Assembly (NCBI RefSeq): GCF_041914405.1
Contig: NZ_JAYSDK010000026.1
Span: forward strand, 14,799 to 78,798
Source of the DNA: Zoogloea sp041914405
GTDB taxonomy: Bacteria; Pseudomonadota; Gammaproteobacteria; Burkholderiales; Rhodocyclaceae
Direction: 5' to 3'
Length of the DNA stretch: 64,000 nucleotides
Part shown: positions 42,254 through 51,262 of the stretch, one piece after another
Numbering within the stretch: the first letter of the stretch is position 1
Layout: every line of letters starts with the position of its first letter
The notes under the pieces: model-generated
What the model saw: only the letters and a program-made list of their open reading frames with translations
Told to the model about the DNA's origin: nothing
Database searches by the model: none
Translations under genes and position numbers: made by a program

Positions 42254-45040
42254 TTACAGCTTGCCGGTGAACATCACGCCGACCCAGCGGGGCACCGCGG
42301 GCACGTAGCTGTTCCATGTGGCGGACAGCGGGGTGCTGTCATTGAAGGCGTTCTTCACCAGCAGGCTCACGTCGTAGGAGCGGTCGGCCTTGCCGATGCC
42401 CACCGACAGGTCGGTGACGCTGTAGTCCGGAATCCACGAATAGCTGGACAGGGAGACATCGGAGTTGAAGCGGCTGTAATAGGCCGTGTTGAAGCTGGCG
42501 TGGAACACCTTGTCGCCAAACACCGGGCGGTTGTAGTCGGCACCGACGTTGAAGGTCCACTTCGAGGCGCCCGGCAGGGTCTGGCCGGAGACGTCCTGGT
42601 ACGGCGCCGCGCCCGTGTAGCCGTTCTCGTTGGGCTGCGCGGAGTTCGTGAAGTCCTTGTAACGGGCATCCGTGTAGGCGCCGGAGAAGCGGATCGTGGT
42701 GTTCTTGATGCCGGCATATACGCCGTCGAACTCGACACCCTTGGACTGCACCTTCGGCACGTTGCCGGTGGCGTTGGTGTAGTAGACGGTGCCGTCGGAC
42801 TTCAGGTTGGTGGTGTAGGCATCGACGACCCGCGTGGTCTGCTGGTAGTCACGGATGTTGGTGACGTAGACGTCGGCGTTGAGGATCAGCGTCTTGTCGA
42901 ACAGCGCGGACTTGAAGCCGATTTCGAAGGAGTCGTTCTTCTCCGGCTTGACCAGGTTGGAGATGCCGTTGGTGAGCTGGGCGATACCGGCCTTCTCGCC
43001 GTGCTGCCACGAGGTGTAGGCGGTCAGGTTGTTGTTGAACTTGTAGCTCGGGCTGATCACGAAGGCCGGCAGCACCGCGCGGTAGGCTTCGGCCTCGGTG
43101 CTGTTGAACACCACGCCGATGTTGGAGGCGCGGATGTTCTTGGCGTCGGCCACCTGCTGCTTCTGGGCTGCCGTGAGGGTCGAGTAGGACGCGGCGTTGA
43201 AGTACTTCTGGGCGACCAGGTTGGCGAGCGCCAACTGCGCTGCGTTGTTGGCGCCCAGCACGCCCTTGGCATCGGAATTGAAGCCGCCCAGTTGCACGCC
43301 ATTGACGGAGACGGGGTTCAGTTCGGCGCCGTTGCCGTTGTCCTTGATGTAGCTGCTGCCGGTATTGGTGCGGTCTTCCTGGGTCAGGCGCAGGCCGGTG
43401 GTGATGGTGAAGGGCTCGGAGATGTGCCAGTTGGCCTGGCCGAAGATCGCCGTGCTCTTGTTGTTGATGGACTGATAGCCGGTCGGGCTGTTATAGGACA
43501 TGGACAGCCGGCCGAGGGAATTCTGCATCAGCGAGCGGCCGGCGGCGTCGGCATCCAGGCGGTTGTACTGGGCCGTGCTGGCGAACCATGCGCCGGCATC
43601 GTTGCCCCACGAGCGGCGGTAATCGTTGCTGTTATGAACGTTGATGAAATAGAGGCCGGTCTGGTAGTCCACGAAACCGCCGGGCTTGGACGTCAGGCGG
43701 ATTTCCTGGCTGATCTGGCGGTAGTCGTTCCAGAAGCCACCCGAATTGGTGTTGATGTCGAAGGGGGTGCCTTCGTCATTGACCGCATTGAAGTGGTAGT
43801 CCTTGTAGGCGGAGATGGAGGTCAGCGTGTGGCTGCCCAGGTCCCAGTTTAGTTCGGCGGACGCACCACGGCTGCCGGTGACCAGGCCACGGGCGGCATC
43901 GACATTGACGGCGTTCTGCCCGCCGCCGTAGAGGTAGTTGTTGGCGTAACTGTAGCTGCCCTGGGTGAACCAGCGGCGGCCCAGGCGGGTGGAGGCGTCG
44001 GTGCTCAGCGGGTTCTTGGAGCCGTCGGCGTAGGTGGCCGGCGTCGGCGTGTAGATCGTGCGGCCGTTGGTGGTTTCGGACGAGCGGGGCTGCAGCTCCA
44101 GCGCGACGCGGGCGTTGAAGTCGGCGCTCGGGGTGAGCAGGAACTGGACGCGGCCGGAGACGCGCTCGATGTTCTGGTAGGTGAGGTCGGGATTGTTGGT
44201 GTTGTAGATGTCGCCGCGGCCCTTTTCGACGACGAAGCTGCCGCGCCAGGCCAGCAGATCGTCGATCAGCGGACCGCCGGCGGCGAGCTTGCCGATCAGG
44301 CGGTCACGCTGGCCAAAGGTCACCGAGTAGTCGGCGCTGGGCGTGAAGGAGGGCTTGCGGGTGACGATGTTGACGGCGCCCAGGCTGGCGTTCTTGCCGA
44401 GCAGTGTGCCCTGGGGGCCGCGGGTGACTTCCACGGCTTCCACGTCGTGGAAGTTGAAGCTGGAGGTCAGCGCGTTATAGGCGTAGCTGACGCCGTCCAC
44501 GATCACGCCGACCGGCGGATCCTGGGCTTCGGTCTGGCCCTGCTTGCCGATGCCGCGGATCGACAGGCTGGAGGTGCGCTGGTTGCCCTGGTTCCACGAG
44601 ATGTTGCCAGCCCGCTTGGTGATCTCGGCGATGTCGCCGGCGCCAAGGCGGTCGAGTTCCTTGCCGGTGACGACGGAGACCGACAGCGGCACGTCCTGCA
44701 GGCGCTCGATGCGGTTACGGGAGCGGATCACCACGGCGTCGAGGGCGACGGGCTCTTCCTTGGCGGGCGCAGCGGCGGCTTCGGTGGCGACTGGGGCGGA
44801 GGCGGCGGGCGCGCTGCCGCCTTCCTTCTTTTGCAGTTCCTGCTGGGCTTTTTCGAGGGCCTGCTTGAGACGGGTGATTTCCGATTGCAACTCGGCGCTG
44901 GATTTTTCCTGGGCGTGCACGGCACCGCTGGCGAGGACCGAGACGGCGGCGATGGCGGCGGCTACCGGCGACAGGCGGAAACGGGCGACGGCATTGCGAC
45001 GAGCGATGGAGCGCGGTCGAGCCTGGATGTTGCTGGTCAT
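42254..45040 (-). CDS. TonB-dependent outer-membrane receptor 1 with N-terminal coiled coil
   Basis: 928 residues. After a signal region (VAAAIAAVSVLASGAVHA) comes a coiled coil (SSAELQSEITRLKQALEKAQQELQKKE), an Ala/Pro linker, then a plug domain beginning ALDAVVIRSRNRIERLQDVPLSVSVV with RGIGKQG and GVIVDGVSYAY, and a long beta-barrel ending in VMFTGKL with the terminal hydrophobic strand. TonB receptors import siderophores, cobalamin, sugars or sulfate esters. The ligand is unknown. The coiled coil takes the place of the usual TonB box region. The ATG 45040 follows GAGGAACTGTCCCGTC. Paralogue of the receptor at 45351. Confidence 0.9.
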   Translation of the reverse strand: MTSNIQARPRSIARRNAVARFRLSPVAAAIAAVSVLASGAVHAQEKSSAELQSEITRLKQALEKAQQELQKKEGGSAPAASAPVATEAAAAPAKEEPVALDAVVIRSRNRIERLQDVPLSVSVVTGKELDRLGAGDIAEITKRAGNISWNQGNQRTSSLSIRGIGKQGQTEAQDPPVGVIVDGVSYAYNALTSSFNFHDVEAVEVTRGPQGTLLGKNASLGAVNIVTRKPSFTPSADYSVTFGQRDRLIGKLAAGGPLIDDLLAWRGSFVVEKGRGDIYNTNNPDLTYQNIERVSGRVQFLLTPSADFNARVALELQPRSSETTNGRTIYTPTPATYADGSKNPLSTDASTRLGRRWFTQGSYSYANNYLYGGGQNAVNVDAARGLVTGSRGASAELNWDLGSHTLTSISAYKDYHFNAVNDEGTPFDINTNSGGFWNDYRQISQEIRLTSKPGGFVDYQTGLYFINVHNSNDYRRSWGNDAGAWFASTAQYNRLDADAAGRSLMQNSLGRLSMSYNSPTGYQSINNKSTAIFGQANWHISEPFTITTGLRLTQEDRTNTGSSYIKDNGNGAELNPVSVNGVQLGGFNSDAKGVLGANNAAQLALANLVAQKYFNAASYSTLTAAQKQQVADAKNIRASNIGVVFNSTEAEAYRAVLPAFVISPSYKFNNNLTAYTSWQHGEKAGIAQLTNGISNLVKPEKNDSFEIGFKSALFDKTLILNADVYVTNIRDYQQTTRVVDAYTTNLKSDGTVYYTNATGNVPKVQSKGVEFDGVYAGIKNTTIRFSGAYTDARYKDFTNSAQPNENGYTGAAPYQDVSGQTLPGASKWTFNVGADYNRPVFGDKVFHASFNTAYYSRFNSDVSLSSYSWIPDYSVTDLSVGIGKADRSYDVSLLVKNAFNDSTPLSATWNSYVPAVPRWVGVMFTGKL

Positions 45041-45350
45041 GACGGGACAGTTCCTCGTGTAGATATTCGAGGACACATTCCGCAATAGCTATGCCACGCC
45101 TGCTAAGTGGGCTTATAAGAAATAAGAAAAACCATATTCAGTTCAATAAGTCTTGGAAATAAATTGGTTTTTTTACCGGCTTTGATGTGATTTACGTAAT
45201 GACGGATAAGAATCGTGAAAAAGACGTAAGCAAATGAAAAACGATGGGGGTGCTGATTAGGCAACAGCTGGGCATTCAGACTGTTTGCTGCGATGCAGTT
45301 GCGCCCGCCCGGTGGGCCGGGCGGGCGTATTGTGGATCGGTCCTTGCGGA
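45041..45350. other. Gap between the two receptor genes
   Basis: 310 bp holding the promoter of receptor 1, an AT-rich stretch (45110-45200) with the tract ATAAGAAATAAGAAAAACC, and near 45302-45327 a CGCCCGCCCGG / CCGGGCGGGCG hairpin just after the stop of receptor 2 that probably ends its transcript. No gene seen. Confidence 0.6.
45081..45096 (-). promoter_or_regulatory. Sigma-54 promoter match upstream of TonB receptor 1
   Basis: Minus-strand TGGCATAGCTATTGCG, with GG and GC correctly spaced. Transcription would start about 30 bp before the ATG at 45040. Confidence 0.6.
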
Positions 45351-48212
45351 TCAGAGCTTGCCGCTGAACACGATGCCGTACCAGCGCGGGTAGGGGTAGG
45401 GCGTGTAGCTGGCCCAGCCCTGCTCGTGGGCGGTGTCGTTGAAGGCGTTCTTGGCGATGAAGGTCACGTCGTAGTTGCCCCTGACGTGGCCGAGGCCGAT
45501 GGCCAGGTCAGTGGTGGCATGGTCGGGCACCCACGCGTAGTTGGAGATCAGCTCGTCGGTGTTGGCCTTGCCGGTGTAGGCGGTGGTGAAGCTGGCGTGG
45601 AAGACCTTGTCGCCGAGCACCGGGCGGCGGTATTCGCCGCTCAGGTTGGCCTGCCAGAAGGGGGCTTCGCCTAGCCGTGAGCCGCTGCGGTCGATGAAGG
45701 GGTTGGACAGGTAGGCCAGTTCGGACGGCTTACCGGCGTTCTTGAAGTCCTTGTAGCGGGCGTCGTTGTAGGACGCGGCCAGGCGGAAGCTGGTGAAGGG
45801 GATGCCGTTGTAGGTCGCGTCCACTTCGACGCCCGAAACCTGCACCTTGTTCACATTGCCCTGCACGCTGGCATAGGCGGTGGGGTTGGCGATGCCGTTC
45901 TTGATGTTGTCCTGGGTGGCAAAGTCATCCACCGCGACGACCGTCTGCTGGTAATCCTTGATGTCCATCAGGAAGACGTCGGCATTGAGGGTGAGGGTCT
46001 TGTTGAGCAGGAAGCTCTTGACCCCCAGTTCGTAGGCGTTGGTCTTTTCAGGTTTGACGGTGGTCGGGATGCCATTGACCACCAGTGCCGAACCGGACTT
46101 CTCGCCGTATTGCCAGCTCGCGTAGGCGGTGATGTCGTCGTTGATCTTGTACTTGGGGCTCAGTACCGCGGAATGGATCTGGTCCTTGTAGTCGCTGCGC
46201 ACGTTGTTCACCAGAGTGGCGATCTGCGAGGCGCGGATCGCCTTGGCGGCGGCCACCTGGGCCTTCTGGGCGACGCTCAGCTCGGCGTAGCTGGCGACGC
46301 CGAAGTACTTTTGGGCAACGGCGTTGGCCTGGGCCAGCTGGGCTGCGCTGTTGGTGCCGGTCAGGTTGCCGGCGGTTCCGTTGGCGACGCTGGCCGTGGT
46401 GTAGGCCACGGAGCTGAAGCCGCCGAGGGACTGGGTGTTGCCGGCGCCGTCGATGCGGACGGAGACCGGGTTCAGCGCGGTGCCGTAGCCGAAGTTGTTG
46501 AGGGCGTTGAACTGGGTCGTGGAACGCGCTTCGGTACCGATGCGCAGGCCGGCGGTGACGGTCAGTTGGTCGGTCAGGTGGATGTTGGCCTGGCCGTAGA
46601 TGGCCTTGCTGAAGGTCTTGATGTACTGCTCGCCCCACTTGTAGAGGCCGCTCAGTGAGTCGGTGGCCAGTGAGCGACCCGCGCCGACGTTGGTACCGGC
46701 GTTGGTGATGAGGGTGCCGTACTGGGCGTTGTTGGCGAACCAGGCGCCGGCATCGGCACCGTAGCCGGAGCGGGATTCGACCTCGTCCTCGGTGCGCAGC
46801 AGGAAGATGCCGGTCTGGTAGTCGATGAGCTTGTTCGGCTTGCCGGTCAGGCGGAATTCCTGGCTGGCCTGGTTGTAGAACACGCTGCCGCCGCCGAGCT
46901 TGCTGATGTCGAAGGGCGTGCCTTCGTCATTGCGGGCCTGGAAGGTGTATTGGCGGTAGCCGGTGATCGACGTAAGCGTGTGGGTGTCGTTGAGGTTGTA
47001 ATTGAGCTCGGCAACGGCGCCGCTGCTGGACGCGGTCTGGCCTTGGGTCTCGTTCTGGTAGACCTTGCCTTCGCGGGTGATGCTGTTGATGAAGGTGTTG
47101 TAGTCGAAACTGCGGCCGGCGAACCAGCTGCGGTTCAGGCGTGTGCGGTTGCCGGTGCCGCTGGGATCCACCAGCGTGCCGTTGGCGTAGTTGAGCGGCG
47201 TGTCCACGAAGTTGGTCAGGCCGTTCTGCAGCTGCGGCGCGCGCGGCTGGATGTCCAGGCTCAGCTTGGCGTTGAAGTCCGCCGACGGGGTCAGCAGGAA
47301 CTGCGTGCGGGCGCTGACCCGGTTGCGGTTGTACATCGTGTCGAGCTGCTTGTTCGAGTCTTCGGCGACGGTGTAATAGCCGCGCTGGTTGTCCACTACG
47401 AAGGAACCTCGCCAGGCCAGCAGGTCGTCGACGATGGGGCCGCCAAGGGCGCCCTTCAGCAGCACGGTTTCACGCTGGCCGTAGGTGATTTCCAGGTCCG
47501 AGCTGGGTGTGAAGGACGGAGCCTTGCTCGTAATGGTGAGCGCACCGGCGCTGGCGCCCTTGCCCTGCAGCGTGCCTTGCGGGCCGCGCGCCACTTCCAC
47601 CGACTGGATGTCGTAGAAGTCGAAGTTGCCGAGCTGGGAAAGGCCGTAGGGCACGCCGTCCACGATGATGCCGACGCTCGGGTCCTGGGTTTCGGTAAAG
47701 CCGCGCCGACCCAGGCCACGGATCGACAGGGACGAGCCGCGGGTGTTGTTCTGGTTGAAGGTGATGTTGCCGAGGCGCTTGGTGATGGCTTCGAAATCGG
47801 AGGCCTGTTCGCGCGCAAGTTCTCCACCGGAAACCACGGAAACCGACACGGGCACGTCGTGGAGCTTTTCCAGCTGGCGGCGGCTACGGATCACCACCGA
47901 ATCCAGGGATTGGGGCTTCACCGCCGCCACGGCTTCCTCCGGCGTGGGGGGGCTGGCCACCACAGGTGCTGCGGCAGGCGCCACGGCGGCGGGGGTGCCG
48001 CGTGATTTCTCGAGCTCACGCTTGAGTTGCTGGATTTCCGCATTGGCCCGGTTCAGTTCGCCCTGCAGTTCGGTGGCTGTCTTCTCGCCTGCGGCGTGCA
48101 CCGGAGCAGAAGAAATCGCCAGGCCGGCAATCAACAGGGCCGCAATCGGTTTGCGCCGGAATGCGGACGGAAATAGCGAGGAGTCATGTGTTCGGTGGGA
48201 ACGATCGGTCAT
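45351..48212 (-). CDS. TonB-dependent outer-membrane receptor 2 with N-terminal coiled coil
   Basis: 953 residues and clearly related to receptor 1 along its length. Signal region ALLIAGLAISSAPVHAA, coiled coil TELQGELNRANAEIQQLKRELEKSR, Ala/Pro linker, plug (SLDSVVIRSRRQLEKLHDVPVSVSVV, SIRGLGRRGFTETQDPSVGIIVDGVPYG) and barrel ending VFSGKL. The shared insert near FGVASYAELSVAQKAQVAAAKAIRASQI, also seen in receptor 1, is unusual in TonB receptors. Ligand unknown. It is transcribed away from the DUF1549 gene, sharing a 667-bp control region with it. Confidence 0.9.
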   Translation of the reverse strand: MTDRSHRTHDSSLFPSAFRRKPIAALLIAGLAISSAPVHAAGEKTATELQGELNRANAEIQQLKRELEKSRGTPAAVAPAAAPVVASPPTPEEAVAAVKPQSLDSVVIRSRRQLEKLHDVPVSVSVVSGGELAREQASDFEAITKRLGNITFNQNNTRGSSLSIRGLGRRGFTETQDPSVGIIVDGVPYGLSQLGNFDFYDIQSVEVARGPQGTLQGKGASAGALTITSKAPSFTPSSDLEITYGQRETVLLKGALGGPIVDDLLAWRGSFVVDNQRGYYTVAEDSNKQLDTMYNRNRVSARTQFLLTPSADFNAKLSLDIQPRAPQLQNGLTNFVDTPLNYANGTLVDPSGTGNRTRLNRSWFAGRSFDYNTFINSITREGKVYQNETQGQTASSSGAVAELNYNLNDTHTLTSITGYRQYTFQARNDEGTPFDISKLGGGSVFYNQASQEFRLTGKPNKLIDYQTGIFLLRTEDEVESRSGYGADAGAWFANNAQYGTLITNAGTNVGAGRSLATDSLSGLYKWGEQYIKTFSKAIYGQANIHLTDQLTVTAGLRIGTEARSTTQFNALNNFGYGTALNPVSVRIDGAGNTQSLGGFSSVAYTTASVANGTAGNLTGTNSAAQLAQANAVAQKYFGVASYAELSVAQKAQVAAAKAIRASQIATLVNNVRSDYKDQIHSAVLSPKYKINDDITAYASWQYGEKSGSALVVNGIPTTVKPEKTNAYELGVKSFLLNKTLTLNADVFLMDIKDYQQTVVAVDDFATQDNIKNGIANPTAYASVQGNVNKVQVSGVEVDATYNGIPFTSFRLAASYNDARYKDFKNAGKPSELAYLSNPFIDRSGSRLGEAPFWQANLSGEYRRPVLGDKVFHASFTTAYTGKANTDELISNYAWVPDHATTDLAIGLGHVRGNYDVTFIAKNAFNDTAHEQGWASYTPYPYPRWYGIVFSGKL

Positions 48213-48258
48213 GATGGCTTTCGTCTTCTAATCAGATGTGAATTGACAAGATGCATTC

Positions 48259-48274
48259 AGCAACCGCTGTGCCA
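48259..48274 (-). promoter_or_regulatory. Perfect sigma-54 promoter upstream of TonB receptor 2
   Basis: Minus-strand TGGCACAGCGGTTGCT equals the consensus TGGCAC-N5-TTGCW. The predicted start of transcription is about 35 bp before the ATG at 48212. Confidence 0.75.
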
Positions 48275-48383
48275 ATTGAACTCTTTGTTTGAATGTGCGT
48301 CCTTTTGGAAAAATCCTGCAATCCTTGTGGTTGTTTTAATGAGAAAAATACAAGCCGATATGCGTATCCATAAATGCTATCTG

Positions 48384-48404
48384 GCATATAAGAAAAAGAT
48401 ATGC
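48384..48404. promoter_or_regulatory. Candidate enhancer-binding-protein site
   Basis: GCATAT (48384-48389) and ATATGC (48399-48404) are perfect inverted arms nine bases apart, about 125 bp upstream of the sigma-54 element of receptor 2 and 300 bp from that of the DUF1549 gene. The distance suits a sigma-54 activator. No second copy proves it. Confidence 0.3.
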
Positions 48405-48703
48405 TGTTGGGCTTAATGCATTTCTGAATTTTTTGATGTGATTATTTGAGCAGTCAATGTCCGGATATTGAGCCACGGTTCGTATCGGCCATTTTCCATT
48501 CGGATTAAATTTTTCTGCAGGGGGTTGTACGGTGGGGTGCGCGTTGGGCAGCAGCGAGCCTGCGGAGCGTGTTGCTGCTTCAACATTGCCTGCAGAAGGG
48601 CCTTTTGCGGATGCGCTGCGCTGCAATTTTTAATATTTATAAAATCCTTCTTAAACATGATCTTGCAAGCGTGTGCGACGCGTTCGCGGGGTGTGTGGGG
48701 TAT

Positions 48704-48719
48704 TGGCATGTTTGATGCG
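48704..48719 (+). promoter_or_regulatory. Sigma-54 promoter match upstream of DUF1549 gene 1
   Basis: TGGCATGTTTGATGCG keeps GG and GC at the right spacing, with ATGC in place of TTGC. About 150 bp separate the predicted start of transcription from the ATG at 48880. Confidence 0.45.
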
Positions 48720-48879
48720 ACTGAAATGGTCGTTGCGTGCGGGGAGTTCCTGCGAGTCTTGCGTGCTTGTCTGGAACTCCGTGGCGCTTTGTCTATTTCC
48801 AGGAATTGTGTCGGGTCATGGCTCGCTTGCCGATTCGACGCCATTCAGTCGTTCTTAAATGGCCTTTGGGGGTTGCTTG

Positions 48880-51228
48880 ATGTTAAAAAGAAAAGGGATC
48901 TATATCGCGGTTGCCTTGGCGGTCAGTGCATCTGCCATTCACGCGGAAGGGGACGAAAAAGCCGCAGCGGCGCCTGCAACGGTAGCTGCCAAGGCTGTGC
49001 CGAATGGCTGGGCCTATCAACCGGTGAAGCAGCAGCAGCCGCCCTCGGTCAAGCAGCAGAAATGGGTGCGCACGCCGATCGATGCGTTCGTGCTGGCCCG
49101 TCTTGAGGAAAACGGTATCAAGCCGTCGGCCGAGGCCGACCGTTCCACCTTCATCCGTCGTGCGACGCTCGATGCCTGGGGCCTGCTGCCCACCCCGGAA
49201 GAGGTCAAGGCCTTTGTCAATGACAAGTCGCCGAATGCCTATGAAAAGCTCGTCGACCGCCTGCTGGCCTCCCATCACTTCGGCGAACGTCAGGCCCGCC
49301 GTTGGCTCGATCTGGCCCGCTATGCCGACAGCTCCGGCTTCCAGAATGATTCGACCCGGCCGAACAACTGGCGCTATCGCGATTACGTGATCAAGGCCTT
49401 CAACGACGACAAGCCTTTCGACCGCTTCATCCGCGAGCAGGTGGCCGGCGACGAATTGTGGCCGGACAGCCAGGAGGCCAAGATCGCAACCGGCTTCATT
49501 GCCGGCTATCCGGACAATGCCAATTCCCGCGACCTGGTGCAGCGCAAATACCAGATCGCCACCGACATCACCGACACCATCGGCGAGACCTTCCTGGCAT
49601 CGACGATTGGCTGCGCCCGGTGCCACAACCACAAGTCTGACAAGGTCAGCCAGAAGGAGTACTTCCAGCTGCAGGCCTTCCTCGCCAATACGTCTTTCGA
49701 TCAGCGCGCACCGCTGGTGAAGGGCACCGAAACGGCGTGGGACAAGAAGTTTTCCGAGCAGCAGGCCAAATACCGCGAGGCGACCAAGGAAATCCGCGAC
49801 AAGCAGGCGGCCATCCTCAAGCCTTATCGCGAGGCGGCCATCAAGTATCAGAAAGAGCGTTATCTCACCGACAGCCGCGAGTCGATCTTCAAGCCCGAGA
49901 GCGAATGGAACGCCCTCGACCGCTGGGTGAATTTCCGCCACAAGACCGTCTTCAACCCGGATACCGATACCGCTGGCTATCTGCGCCTGACCGCCGAGAA
50001 CAAGGATCACCAGGATCACTCTCCCGATCGCGTGGCGGCCTGGAAGGAATACCAGAAGCTGCAGGCCGAACTGCGCAAGTTCGACAACCTGCGCCCGATC
50101 AGCGGCTCGGTGAACATCACCACTGCAACGGAGCTGGGTCACGCGGATGCGCCGCCGACCTTCGTGCGCTTTGGTGGCATTCATGAACGTCCGACCGAGG
50201 AAGTGCAGCCCGGCATCCCGACCCTGTGGGGCGGTGACAAGCTCGAGATCAAGCCGACCGCAACGTCCTCCGGCCGCCGTACTGCCTATGCCAACTGGCT
50301 GGCTAGCCCCAACAACCCGCTGACCCCGCGGGTCTATGCCAACCGCGTGTGGAGTCAGTACTTCGACAAGGGCATCGTGCCGACCGTCGCCGACTTCGGC
50401 CGCGCCGGTGAGAAGCCGACCAACCCGGAACTGCTCGACTACCTGGCCGGTAGCTTCGTGAAGAACGGTTGGAGCGTGAAGAAGCTGCACAAGGAGATCC
50501 TGCTGTCGGCGGTCTATCGCCAGTCGTCCGAGGAGCGCCCGGACGTCGCCAAGATCGATCCGAAGAACCAGCTGCTGGCGGTTTATCCGCGCAAGCGCCT
50601 GGAGGCTGAAGAAATCCGTGATGCGCTGCTGTACGCATCGGGTCAGCTGACCGACGTCGTCGGTGGCCCGTCCGTGTTCCCGCCGATCGCCAAAGTGCTG
50701 GAAAGCGGCCAGGCCGACTTCGATGGCAACCGTCAATGGACCGTGTCGAAGGACAAAGCCGACTGGAACCGCCGCAGCATCTACATCTTCAGCCGTCGCA
50801 GCCTGCCGTATCCCCTGCTGCAGAACTTCGACCCGGCCAACCCGTCGCAGGCCCACCACAAGCGTGACGTGACCACCACCCCGCTGCAGGCACTGACCCT
50901 GTTCAACAGCGACATCGTGGTGAATTGGTCCCAGGCGCTGGCCGGCCGGATCATCAACGAAGCGGGCAAGGAGCAGTCCGCCCAGCTTAGCCGCCTGTAC
51001 CAGATCCTGTTCTCCCGCGAGCCGAACAAGACCGAGCTGGCTGCACTGAAGGACTTCCTGAACAAGGAAGAGGCGATCGTTCAGAAGAAGGTGGCTGACG
51101 GCAAGTTCGAAGCCGCCGTGCCCACCGGTCTGAAGGATCCGGGCGCCATCAATCCGGTGCGCGGCGCGGCCTTCGTGGATCTGGTGCACACCGTTGCCAA
51201 CTCCAACGACTTCGCCTACCGCTTCTGA
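48880..51228 (+). CDS. Exported DUF1549/DUF1553 protein with CxxCH haem motif, copy 1
   Basis: 782 residues with a Sec signal (GIYIAVALAVSASAIHAE). DUF1549 (about residues 60-270): PIDAFVLARLEENGIKPS, TLDAWGLLPTPEEVKAFV, RRWLDLARYADSSG, AGDELWPD, then IGCARCHNHKSDKVSQKEYFQLQAF. The CARCH (Cys about 245) is a c-type haem site. DUF1553 (about 420-780): RRTAYANWLASPNNPLTPRVYANRVW, FVKNGWSVKKLHKEILLSAVYRQSS, PRKRLEAEEIRDALL, GGPSVFPP, RRSLPYPLLQNFD. These paired domains abound in Planctomycetes, often beside DUF1501 as here. Biochemical role unproved. ATG 48880 opens the signal peptide. Confidence 0.85.
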   Translation: MLKRKGIYIAVALAVSASAIHAEGDEKAAAAPATVAAKAVPNGWAYQPVKQQQPPSVKQQKWVRTPIDAFVLARLEENGIKPSAEADRSTFIRRATLDAWGLLPTPEEVKAFVNDKSPNAYEKLVDRLLASHHFGERQARRWLDLARYADSSGFQNDSTRPNNWRYRDYVIKAFNDDKPFDRFIREQVAGDELWPDSQEAKIATGFIAGYPDNANSRDLVQRKYQIATDITDTIGETFLASTIGCARCHNHKSDKVSQKEYFQLQAFLANTSFDQRAPLVKGTETAWDKKFSEQQAKYREATKEIRDKQAAILKPYREAAIKYQKERYLTDSRESIFKPESEWNALDRWVNFRHKTVFNPDTDTAGYLRLTAENKDHQDHSPDRVAAWKEYQKLQAELRKFDNLRPISGSVNITTATELGHADAPPTFVRFGGIHERPTEEVQPGIPTLWGGDKLEIKPTATSSGRRTAYANWLASPNNPLTPRVYANRVWSQYFDKGIVPTVADFGRAGEKPTNPELLDYLAGSFVKNGWSVKKLHKEILLSAVYRQSSEERPDVAKIDPKNQLLAVYPRKRLEAEEIRDALLYASGQLTDVVGGPSVFPPIAKVLESGQADFDGNRQWTVSKDKADWNRRSIYIFSRRSLPYPLLQNFDPANPSQAHHKRDVTTTPLQALTLFNSDIVVNWSQALAGRIINEAGKEQSAQLSRLYQILFSREPNKTELAALKDFLNKEEAIVQKKVADGKFEAAVPTGLKDPGAINPVRGAAFVDLVHTVANSNDFAYRF

Positions 51229-51262
51229 TCGACCCCAACATCTGACGACAAGGAAAATAACC

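Larger units (their letters stand above)
48213..48879. other. Divergent control region between receptor 2 and DUF1549 gene 1
   Basis: 667 bp with clearly lower GC than its neighbours. It holds sigma-54-type promoters facing both ways (48259-48274 and 48704-48719) and an inverted repeat (GCATAT-N9-ATATGC, 48384-48404) suited to an enhancer-binding protein. An open frame across 48468-49106 is not supported by composition or a ribosome site. Confidence 0.6.

Noticed and set aside
45164..45196. Another TTGGTT on the plus strand in an AT-rich gap
   Set aside because: No TAnnnT box lies 21 bp later and no rightward gene follows, so it is not counted as a sulfur promoter.
48468..49106. Open frame across the divergent control region
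   Set aside because: Overlaps the start of DUF1549 gene 1 in another frame, rich in Cys and Arg with no ribosome site; control elements explain the region better.
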